From Desulfoluna sp942491485 (lineage in GTDB: Bacteria; Desulfobacterota; Desulfobacteria; Desulfobacterales; Desulfolunaceae): a stretch of 64,000 nt of DNA. The DNA is taken from assembly GCA_942491485.1 (NCBI GenBank), contig CALOAX010000017.1, positions 124,001 through 188,000 of the forward strand, given 5' to 3'. Shown in pieces: positions 17,171 to 24,638 of the stretch (position 1 is the stretch's first letter; each line of letters starts with the position of its first letter). Under the pieces are notes generated by a model, which saw only the letters and a program-made list of their open reading frames with translations, did no database searches and was not told the origin of the DNA. Position numbers and translations under genes: made by a program.

Positions 17171-18022
17171 TTATTCAAGTTGTTCCTGCTCTTTGAGGAG
17201 CTTGCGAAGATGGCGTGCGAGCTTGGTACGGTAGATGACCTTATGGGTGATAAGGGCATCCGTGTGGTGACCTCCCTCCACTGTCCAGAAGGCTTTCGGC
17301 GAGGTGGCGGCGTCATACAGGCGATGGCCCTGCTCATAGGGAATGACACGGTCATGCGTGCCGTGGATGAGGAGAACCGGTGTGGGGGAGAGGGTGCCGA
17401 TGACGGGGCCGGGGCTGTGGCCGTTGGTGGCGGCCATGAAGGATAAGGGCCATTTGAACCACCCGAGAACAGGGATGAGTCCGATTTTATCGCGGGCAAT
17501 GGATCGGTAAGAGTAAAAGGAGCTGTCCACCACCACACCTTTTAAGGGGACGTCCGGGGTGGCTGCAGCAGCAGCCACGGCATTTGCGCCTCCCAGGCTC
17601 TGGCCGAAGGCAATGAGACGGTCAGGGTCCACGTCGTTTCGTGAGGCCACATACCGAAGGGCGGCAACGGAGTCTTCAAAGACACCCCGGCGGCCGGGTC
17701 GTCCCTCGGAGTCGCCGTAACCGCGGTAGTCGAAGGTGAAGAGGTTGAAGCCCGCCTCGGGAAGCCAGTCGACAAAACCATAATGGTTGGAGATGTTGGC
17801 GGCGTTGCCGTGAAAGTGGATGACAGTGCCCGCAGGGCTCTGCCCCGTTGCCGGAACAAACCAGCCCGAAAGGCGCGTGCCGTCAAGGCTTTCGAATGTC
17901 ACCTCTTCATAAGGAATCTCCGGTGTTTGGTAAAGCCGGTCGTCGGGGTGATAAAAAAGGCCGTTGGCGCAGCCGGTGATGAAGAGGAGAATCAGAACGA
18001 TGCATGGGGTAAGTCGCTTCAT
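17171..18022 (-). CDS. alpha/beta hydrolase lipoprotein
   Basis: A 283-residue lipoprotein (MKRLTPCIVLILLFITGC; lipobox FITGC) with a complete alpha/beta hydrolase fold: oxyanion region HFHGNAANIS, FDYRGYGDSEG, nucleophile Ser in GQSLGG (about 145), acid Asp in HGTHDRVIP, and catalytic His in EGGHHTD. It resembles the ABHD13/Bem46/FrsA-like hydrolases of Gram-negative bacteria; the substrate is unknown. The start has only a weak GGAAG upstream. No operon partner; the gene upstream on this strand is far away and the next plus-strand gene is beyond MITE B. Confidence 0.88.
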   Translation of the reverse strand: MKRLTPCIVLILLFITGCANGLFYHPDDRLYQTPEIPYEEVTFESLDGTRLSGWFVPATGQSPAGTVIHFHGNAANISNHYGFVDWLPEAGFNLFTFDYRGYGDSEGRPGRRGVFEDSVAALRYVASRNDVDPDRLIAFGQSLGGANAVAAAAATPDVPLKGVVVDSSFYSYRSIARDKIGLIPVLGWFKWPLSFMAATNGHSPGPVIGTLSPTPVLLIHGTHDRVIPYEQGHRLYDAATSPKAFWTVEGGHHTDALITHKVIYRTKLARHLRKLLKEQEQLE

Positions 18023-18282
18023 GGCAGCTTCCAGTCGGTCAGGATTTGCGTAGGGACGAGGGGGTCGCGATTTTTCACGCGATCCGTCACGGATGATGCA
18101 AATATATCACAGCCGTTTCTGTTTGGTAACCATTCAGCCTGGCCTCTGCCGATAAGGGTGGTTATTTTTTTATTTCGCATGTGAAGTATTGATTTTTCGT
18201 TTATGATATGGAACCTTTGAAGGCATTCTTTCGGGCGTTGTTCTGGTCTGCGTCGTTACAGGAACGAGTCATTCACACATAG

Positions 18283-18527
18283 CCCGGATATTTCACGAGT
18301 TGAGTGCACCCATATTCAAGGCATCAGAGCTGCAGATGTAGTGGTTTACCTCAAAGCTCTGATAACGCAGAAGGTGGGTGCACTCGGCTCGCCCGAAGGG
18401 TGAGAAAAGCGAGCAGGAAACCGTGAATGACATGTTGTGTTTTTAAAATATCTAAATTTGTCACAGTAACTACCAGTAAAAACGTGCTTTTGTTTTGGCT
18501 TGGTTGTTTTCTCATGAAATTTTCGGG
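18283..18527 (+). mobile_element. 245-bp MITE, copy B
   Basis: Starts CCCGGATATTTCACGAG and ends TCATGAAATTTTCGGG, flanked by perfect 4-bp duplications ATAG (18279-18282 and 18528-18531). An internal long stem pairs GAGTTGAGTGCACCCAT...CATCAGAGCT with AGCTCTGATAA...GGTGGGTGCACTCGGCTC. No coding capacity. The right duplication leads straight into the ribosome binding site of the ferredoxin-like gene. Confidence 0.9.
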
Positions 18528-18544
18528 ATAGGGAGGCGAGCGGT

Positions 18545-19642
18545 ATGGGAAATGAGGCATACACCACCATTGCAGAGAGGATGAACCGGAACCCTCAGAG
18601 GGTACCCCGGGTGGAGGGTGGGTTTACCCCCTCGTTCATTGCGTACCTGGAACTTGTGTACACCGCTGAAGAAGCCGAGGTGGTCCAACACCTGGATGTC
18701 CTTCCCGCCTTTGTCACCTTTGAACAGGTGGCGGAAATCACCGGCCTCTCCGTTGAGGACGTGGAACGACGAATCTCATCAGCCCACAGGAAAAATGCCC
18801 TGGTGGGCATGGGGAACATGTTCTGCCTCCCCCCCATTCCCGTGCTCCTCAACCTTCACCATTTTTACACCGACCTCAAAGAGGACGACCTGGCCTCCAT
18901 CTCCCTCTATCGTGATTTCTTCATCGATAAGGGTTACTCCCGATACTACGAATCCAGCGAGGCCGGAAGCCCTGTTTTTCGAACCATTCCGGTGGAGGAG
19001 TCCATCCGCTGCGGCGAAAAGATCATGACACCGGATGAGGCTCACCTGTTTGTGCAGAGCTTTGAAACCGAGGATTTCGTCCTCGTCCCCTGTCCCTGCC
19101 GAACGCGTGCCGAAAAGGCGGGGGATCGTGAGTGCAAGGATAAGTTCCCCATCGCCAGCTGCGTCATGATCGGCTTTACCGCCCTTCACTTTGAGGGACT
19201 TGGGCTTGGGAAACGGGTAACCAAGGATCAGGCCATTGCCTACGTAGATGACATGACGCGCCTGGGGCTGGCCCCCCATACAGAGAACGTCGAAAAGGGG
19301 AGCTCCACCATCTGCCTCTGCTGCGAGTGCTGCTGCTCCCAGGTAAGGGGCCGGACCCGCTGGGAGAACCCCGATTCCATCTCTCCATCCAACTTCGTGC
19401 CCAAGGCAAACGACGATTGTGTCATGTGCGGCCAGTGCCTGGAGCGATGCTTCTTCGGCGCCCTTACCCTGGACGACTCGGCAGAAAAAGCGGTGGTGGA
19501 TCCGGAAAAATGCATCGGCTGCGGCGTCTGTACCTTTGCCTGCGATGCCGGGGCTCTGAAGCTGGAACGCTTCGAACGGTCCACTCCTTTTGCCTCTACC
19601 GGAAAAATGATGAAAGCTTTTCAGGCCGAAAACAAGCTTTGA
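18545..19642 (+). CDS. 4Fe-4S ferredoxin-type protein with Cys-rich central region
   Basis: A 365-residue cytoplasmic protein. The N-terminal part (about 30-100) looks like a winged-helix fold. The middle has Cys-rich VPCPCRTRAEKAGDRECKDKFPIASC and ICLCCECCCSQVRG. The C-terminus is a two-cluster ferredoxin domain (CVMCGQCLERC about 289-300; CIGCGVCTFAC about 325-335). The combination occurs in anaerobes, where such proteins are annotated only as 4Fe-4S binding; an electron-transfer or redox-sensing role is inferred, not shown. The ribosome binding site (GGGAGG at about 18531) begins in the right target duplication of MITE B, so the 5' leader is within the MITE. Confidence 0.85.
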   Translation: MGNEAYTTIAERMNRNPQRVPRVEGGFTPSFIAYLELVYTAEEAEVVQHLDVLPAFVTFEQVAEITGLSVEDVERRISSAHRKNALVGMGNMFCLPPIPVLLNLHHFYTDLKEDDLASISLYRDFFIDKGYSRYYESSEAGSPVFRTIPVEESIRCGEKIMTPDEAHLFVQSFETEDFVLVPCPCRTRAEKAGDRECKDKFPIASCVMIGFTALHFEGLGLGKRVTKDQAIAYVDDMTRLGLAPHTENVEKGSSTICLCCECCCSQVRGRTRWENPDSISPSNFVPKANDDCVMCGQCLERCFFGALTLDDSAEKAVVDPEKCIGCGVCTFACDAGALKLERFERSTPFASTGKMMKAFQAENKL

Positions 19643-20163
19643 GGCGGGAAAATCGACGTGCCTCCGGCGGCGAGGTGGGGGCACCTCGAAACCCTGTGGC
19701 GAATGCGAGTCGGGTGTCGTTACTCCGGGTGCCTCGCGTCCGCATTCGCGTGCTGTGCAAGGCTCTGCACCGTGCGGTACAAGTCCGTGAGCTTTTGGGG
19801 TTTCAAAGAATAACGTGGGTGGTTGGCTGAAAAGAGAGAATTATCCCATGGTGAAGGTTGCTCTGATGCAGTCACAAAGACCTCCAATAATTTTGCTGTC
19901 GCCATCTGAGTGGTGTTCGCAACCCACTTTCAAGGTAGTACGCCTTGCCGCCGGAGACGCGGAAGTTAAATCCGATACCACCGGGTCCCATTGAGACTTT
20001 GTTTGTATCAACTCCTAATTTTAGAGGCGGGCGCAGCCCGCAGCGAACGCCATTGCGATTTGCCCCGAGGAACGAGGGGCGAAGCGCGATGGCAACCCGC
20101 TTTCGAGGTGGCTCACCTCGCCGCCGGAGGCTTGCTTTTCCAAGCACTTTAACTTCAGAGACC
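19643..20163. repeat. intergenic repeat-rich block between convergent genes
   Basis: It contains three repeat pieces: 19658-19755 (GTGCCTCCGGCGG, GAGGTGGGGGCACCTC, then GTGGCGAATGCGAG...CGCATTCGCGT); a decayed inverted copy at about 19920-19962 ending CCGCCGGAGAC; and a full inverted copy at 20026-20132 with TTGCCCCGAGGAACGAGGGGC and GAGGTGGCTCACCTC hairpins. No gene is supported. The convergent genes on both sides may use these hairpins as transcription stops. Confidence 0.75.
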
Positions 20164-20919
20164 CTACTCCACTTCGCTGAAACGGTCTTTATCCCTTCGA
20201 AATCGTTTTTTGTTCTCTTTCCAGCTCTCTTTGTCCTTTTTGCCATTCTTGCCTTTGGCGGGTGTGGTGGATAGGTCGTCGGAGTCGGGAAAGAAGCTGC
20301 CCGGTGTGGGAGGCTGAACGATTTTCGGCTTCTTTTTGGCGGCCTGCTTTTTTGGTTCGTCTGGTTTGGGCAGGGCGGGCCCGGAGAGGGCTCTGGCCGG
20401 CAGTTCGTGGGCCAGGTAGAGATGGTCGGCGGCTTTCTGGAAGACGATGCCGTAGTCTTCGGCCAGGGAGGTATGGACGGTGAGGATTGCCGGGTCTCCG
20501 TCGATGCGTTTTCCAAGGCGTTTTGCAAAGCCTTTCTCCGTTGTGAGTCGAAGCAGGGCATCGTCAGGAGCGTCAAGGCCCCTGGCATGGGCTCTGGGCC
20601 AGGCCCTCTGGCGGATGGCGGTGTAGAGCTCTCCGGGGACTTCGCCCACATACTCGGGAAGGGTGAGGCGGCTTCGGTCCACGGCGCGGATTTTTTTTTC
20701 TTCCATTTCAATGGGGCAGGGCGTGATGGTGAGAAGCACCTCTTTGATATGGCCTTCCCGGATGTGTCGCCACCCCTCTTCTTCGTTGACGGCCTTTAAG
20801 AACTCCTTGATTTTAACGTACCCCTCCCTGTTGGGGATGAGGCCGAACTCATAAGGGTCCACGCCCAGGGTGTAGGTGAGCATTTTGGCGAAGGCTTTGG
20901 CTGCTTTGTTCTGGCTCAT
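20164..20919 (-). CDS. KptA-like (RNA 2'-phosphotransferase family) protein, active-site residues degenerate
   Basis: A 251-residue protein. The N-terminal half follows KptA/Tpt1 (DPYEFGLIPNREGYVKIKEFLKA, then EVLL, then IRAVDRSRL). The C-terminal half keeps the AEDYGIVFQKAADHLYLAHELPARAL pattern of the ADP-ribosyltransferase-like lobe. Authentic KptA enzymes have an RH pair before DP and the QGHS and LYHGT motifs; here these read GV, DRSR and LYTAI, so the phosphotransferase reaction is doubtful. A 50-residue Lys/Glu-rich tail (KKQAAKKKPK; GKNGKKDKESWKENKKRF) may bind nucleic acid. The start at 20919 follows an AGAGAG; an in-frame codon at 20958 is possible. Monocistronic. Confidence 0.72.
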   Translation of the reverse strand: MSQNKAAKAFAKMLTYTLGVDPYEFGLIPNREGYVKIKEFLKAVNEEEGWRHIREGHIKEVLLTITPCPIEMEEKKIRAVDRSRLTLPEYVGEVPGELYTAIRQRAWPRAHARGLDAPDDALLRLTTEKGFAKRLGKRIDGDPAILTVHTSLAEDYGIVFQKAADHLYLAHELPARALSGPALPKPDEPKKQAAKKKPKIVQPPTPGSFFPDSDDLSTTPAKGKNGKKDKESWKENKKRFRRDKDRFSEVE

Positions 20920-21141
20920 GATCTCTCTTTTCGTTATCTCAAACTCTGACTGCACCACTTCTTAAAAATGGCTGTTGCATTTTAAGCCGTTGATGGTAAG
21001 TCAAGATAGTCTTAAAAGAAGCCTGAAGGAACCTTGGGCTTCCGGTATATAACCCCTGTTTGATACTTATTGATGGCTCCGAAAAAAAATCAACACATCG
21101 ATTTTGCCATCGCATCATAACACAAGGAGCTTCGAACGCGT

Positions 21142-22431
21142 ATGGGTACAAAATCAAAAGCGCTTTTTGACCGGGCACAGGCCGTGATTCCCGGTGGTGT
21201 GAACAGTCCGGTAAGGGCTTGCAAGTCTGTGGGATGTGACCCCCTTTTCATTGAACGTGCCAAAGGCGCCAAAGTGTATGATGCCGACGGCAACGGATAC
21301 CTCGACTATGTGGGCTCATGGGGCCCCATGATTCTGGGCCACGCCCCTGAGCGGGTGAATGCCGTTTTGCGGGATGCCATTGAAAAAGGGACCAGTTTCG
21401 GCGCTCCCACCGAGCTGGAGATTGACCTGGCGGAGCTGGTGATTGACACCGTAAAATCCGTTGACGTGGTGCGTATGGTCAACTCCGGTACCGAGGCCAC
21501 CATGAGCGCCATTCGCCTTGCCCGTGGCTTCACCGGCCGGGATATCGTGATCAAGTTCGACGGCTGTTACCACGGCCATGCAGACTCCTTTCTCGTCGCG
21601 GCAGGGTCCGGTGTGGCGACCTTTAATATCGCAGGCAGCCCCGGCGTTCCCGATGACACCATCAAGCACACCCTCTCCATCCCCTACAACGACATCGACA
21701 AGGTACGTGAGGTGATGACCGAGATGGGCGATAAAGTCGCCTGCATCATCGTGGAGCCCATTGCCGGCAACATGGGCTTTATCAAGCCCAAGAACGACTT
21801 CCTCAAGGTGCTTCGGGAAGAGACCGAAAAGCATGGGGCGCTCCTTATTCTGGACGAGGTGATGACCGGTTTTCGCGTGGCCCTGGGCGGCGCCCAGGAG
21901 CTGTTCGGGGTGACCCCGGACCTCACCACCATGGGTAAAGTCATCGGCGGGGGCCTCCCCGTGGGTGCCTACGGCGGTCGTGCCGATATCATGGCGCAGA
22001 TCTCTCCCTGCGGACCGGTTTATCAGGCCGGCACTCTCTCGGGTAACCCCCTGGCCATGGCTGCGGGCATCGAGACCCTGAAAGCGATCCGGGAGCCCGG
22101 TTTTTACGAGGCCCTCACCGAAAAAACCACCCGACTGGTCAAGGGCCTTGCCGGTGCCGCAGAGAAAGCGGGCATACCCCACACCGCCGATACCGCAGGC
22201 TCCATGTTCGGGATCTACTTCACCGGCATGGACGTGGCCAACTTTGAGGACGCCAAAACCTCCAACCTCGATCTCTTCAGTGCCTACTACCGACGCATGC
22301 TCGAAGAGGGCGTCTATCTCGCTCCCTCTCAGTTCGAGGCAGGATTCGTCTCTGCCGCCCATACCGATGAAGACATCGACGCCACCATTGCCGCCGCCAC
22401 AAAGGTGCTGGCCGAATTGGCCAGGGGGTAA
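21142..22431 (+). CDS. hemL: glutamate-1-semialdehyde 2,1-aminomutase
   Basis: A 429-residue PLP enzyme converting glutamate-1-semialdehyde to 5-aminolevulinate, the last step of C5-pathway ALA synthesis for tetrapyrroles. Recognisable blocks: VIPGGVNSPVRA (N-terminus), NSGTEATMSAIRLARG, the FDGCYHGH loop, LDEVMTGFR (Asp binding the PLP nitrogen), and the Schiff-base Lys in TTMGKVIGGGLPVGAYGG (about 266). Length is standard. AAGGAG precedes the ATG, 12 bases away. No other heme genes are adjacent. Downstream is a repeat block, then mpl. Confidence 0.97.
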   Translation: MGTKSKALFDRAQAVIPGGVNSPVRACKSVGCDPLFIERAKGAKVYDADGNGYLDYVGSWGPMILGHAPERVNAVLRDAIEKGTSFGAPTELEIDLAELVIDTVKSVDVVRMVNSGTEATMSAIRLARGFTGRDIVIKFDGCYHGHADSFLVAAGSGVATFNIAGSPGVPDDTIKHTLSIPYNDIDKVREVMTEMGDKVACIIVEPIAGNMGFIKPKNDFLKVLREETEKHGALLILDEVMTGFRVALGGAQELFGVTPDLTTMGKVIGGGLPVGAYGGRADIMAQISPCGPVYQAGTLSGNPLAMAAGIETLKAIREPGFYEALTEKTTRLVKGLAGAAEKAGIPHTADTAGSMFGIYFTGMDVANFEDAKTSNLDLFSAYYRRMLEEGVYLAPSQFEAGFVSAAHTDEDIDATIAAATKVLAELARG

Positions 22432-22885
22432 CCCCCTGGACCCCAGGTTTGAGAATGATCCCGACCCTCGTTCCTCGGGTCGATCACATTCGCTGACGGG
22501 CTGCGCCCGTGGGTCCATGTTCGTTGTTGCAGCCTTTGCAAGGGAATAGCCCTTGCAAAGGCTGCGCGATGGCGTAAACGGGTCGACAGCTGATGGCAAG
22601 TGCAATGTGTCCCTCGTTTCAGAGAGCACATTGCATTCGTGTTTGAGAGGCCCCTTTGTAACGGGATCTAACTATAGCCGTCTGATCCGACGTATTCACA
22701 GCCCATGCCCCCTGTGGTCCCCCTGCGCAACCTCCAGCCCATGAGTCGGGCGAAGCCCGAGCCGAAGGCGGTTGCAATTGGAGCCGAGGAACGAGGCGAC
22801 AAGTGCAACCGCAACCCGCTTTCGAGGTGGCACACCTCGCCGCCGGAGGCAAAGGCTTTATAACAGGCAAAATTAAGGAACTCGC
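22432..22885. repeat. intergenic repeat block between hemL and mpl
   Basis: It contains a CCCTCGTTCCTCGGG/CACATTCGC repeat arm at 22435-22520, a perfect 16-bp hairpin at 22529-22565 (GCAGCCTTTGCAAGGG with CCCTTGCAAAGGCTGC, loop AATAG, no T-run), and an inverted composite repeat at 22747-22856 that ends CCGCCGGAGGC about 30 bases before the mpl start codon. No gene is supported. Confidence 0.75.
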
Positions 22886-24334
22886 GTGCAGCAGACACCT
22901 CCCCATTATCTTGACCCGTTGTTGAATGGTATCCCGGAAGGGGTGCGTCGTGTCCACCTTATTGCGGTGTGTGGTACCGGCATGGGGGCTTTGGCCTTGA
23001 TGTTGAAAGAAGCCGGCATGGAGGTGACCGGTTCCGATGCGGGGATTTACCCGCCCATGAGCGATCTGCTCAGGGAGAGCGGTATCACACTGTTCGAGGG
23101 GTATAAGCCGGATCACTTAGGGGATGCGGACCTTGTGGTGGTGGGCAACGCCGTGCGCAAGGAGAACCCCGAGGCCATGGCTGTGGGAGAGCGGGGGTTG
23201 ACCTACTGCTCGTTTCCCCAGGCGGTGGCCGGTTTTTTTGGCCGGGGCAAGCGCACGGTGGTGGTGTCCGGCACCCATGGAAAGACCACCACCTCCTCCA
23301 TGATGGCCTGGGTGCTGGAGCATGCGGGGCTCAACCCCAGCTTTATGATCGGTGGGGTGCTGCATAACTTTTCCTCCAACTGCAAGGTGGGGGACGGTGA
23401 TTTTCTGGTGGTGGAAGGGGACGAGTACGACACGGCCTTTTTCGACAAGGGCCCCAAGTTTCTGCACTACGACCCCGAGGTGACGATTCTGACCAGTGTG
23501 GAGTTCGATCATGCCGACATCTTTCGGGACCTTGCCCATGTGATGTCGGCGTTCTCCGTGTTTATGGAAAAGCACCGGCCGGAGGCTGCGGTGATGGCAG
23601 GGCCTGGAGCAAATGTGACCCACGTCACAGCCAGTGCGCCGTGTGATGTGTTCTCTTATGGTTTTACCGGAACCCCCCTCTGGCGTCCTGAGATTCTGAG
23701 TGACACAGCGCCGGAGATAAGGTTCCGCGTTTTTTGCGGGGACCGGATTTTTGGCGAGTACTCCCTTCCCATGCCCGGCGGGCACAATGTGGAAAATGCC
23801 GTTTCCGTCATTGCGGCCTGTCACCGATTGGGGCTGGATTCAACGGTGGTGGCCGAGGCCCTTGCAACATTTAAAGGGGTGAAACGAAGGCAGGAGATTC
23901 GCGGAGAGGTGGACGGTGTTGTGGTGATGGACGATTTTGCCCATCATCCCACGGCTGTGGCCAGTACCCTTGCCGCGGTTCGGTCCTTCTACAAAGATCA
24001 CAGGTTGGTGGCCATTTTTGAGCCCCGGACCAATTCGAGCATGCGCGATGTGTTTCAGGAGGCCTACGCCCATGCGTTTGCTTCCGCAGACCTGATTTGT
24101 GTCCGAATGCCACCGAACCCTGAGAAGGTTCCTGAAGGGGAACGCTTTTCATCCGAGACGCTGGTGGCTGCCCTGACGGCCTCTGGCAAAGAGGCGCTCC
24201 TGTTTCCTGATGCCGATGCCATTGTCGCATTTTTTCAGCGTAATGCGCGTGCCGGAGACCTGTTGATGGTGATGTCCAACGGAGGCTTTGAGGGCATTCA
24301 TGGCAAGCTTCTCTCCATGCTGGAAGCAAGGTAA
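22886..24334 (+). CDS. mpl: UDP-N-acetylmuramate:L-alanyl-gamma-D-glutamyl-meso-diaminopimelate ligase
   Basis: A 482-residue Mur-ligase family member that attaches recycled murein tripeptide to UDP-MurNAc with ATP, a cytoplasmic step of peptidoglycan recycling. N-terminal Rossmann motif HLIAVCGTGMGALA, P-loop VVSGTHGKTTTSS (about 128-140), VVEGDEYDTAFFDKGPKFLHY (a stretch that separates Mpl from MurC), HNVENAVSVIAAC, KGVKRRQEIRG and DDFAHHPTAV all fit Mpl. The start is GTG at 22886 with AAGGAA five bases upstream; no in-frame ATG is better placed. Length matches the family. Confidence 0.95.
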   Translation: MQQTPPHYLDPLLNGIPEGVRRVHLIAVCGTGMGALALMLKEAGMEVTGSDAGIYPPMSDLLRESGITLFEGYKPDHLGDADLVVVGNAVRKENPEAMAVGERGLTYCSFPQAVAGFFGRGKRTVVVSGTHGKTTTSSMMAWVLEHAGLNPSFMIGGVLHNFSSNCKVGDGDFLVVEGDEYDTAFFDKGPKFLHYDPEVTILTSVEFDHADIFRDLAHVMSAFSVFMEKHRPEAAVMAGPGANVTHVTASAPCDVFSYGFTGTPLWRPEILSDTAPEIRFRVFCGDRIFGEYSLPMPGGHNVENAVSVIAACHRLGLDSTVVAEALATFKGVKRRQEIRGEVDGVVVMDDFAHHPTAVASTLAAVRSFYKDHRLVAIFEPRTNSSMRDVFQEAYAHAFASADLICVRMPPNPEKVPEGERFSSETLVAALTASGKEALLFPDADAIVAFFQRNARAGDLLMVMSNGGFEGIHGKLLSMLEAR

Positions 24335-24638
24335 GAGTACGTCGGTTGTTACGCCATTCGCTGGTCGTTTCAAGGGATACGCTGTTGTTTTACTGTCCGT
24401 CATGGCGGTGGCCTCCGACGTGCCTGTCGGTGGCACCATGGCATTGAATGATAATGCCTCATCTTTCTTTTTATCTTTTCTGTCACCCCTTTAAGAATAG
24501 GGTGCCTTCATGGGTTAAGCCTTGCACCCCAAAGAGTTATCGTACTAATATCGGATGATAAATCAATGACGGCCTTGCAGCAGTAGACGATGTTTTACGT
24601 TTTATATCTAAATTCAGATGGACGATGGAGCCCACCAT
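24335..24638. other. intergenic region upstream of the cyclase operon
   Basis: About 300 bases preceding the four-gene cyclase operon. It is AT-richer than its flanks from 24460 on. A small stem (CACCC...GGGTG around 24485-24505) is the only structure noted. It must contain the operon promoter, but I see no strong hexamer pair and no recognised riboswitch. Confidence 0.45.

Noticed and set aside
22529..22565. 16-bp perfect hairpin after hemL as terminator
   Set aside because: The stem is strong but no T-run follows on either strand; treated as part of the repeat block.
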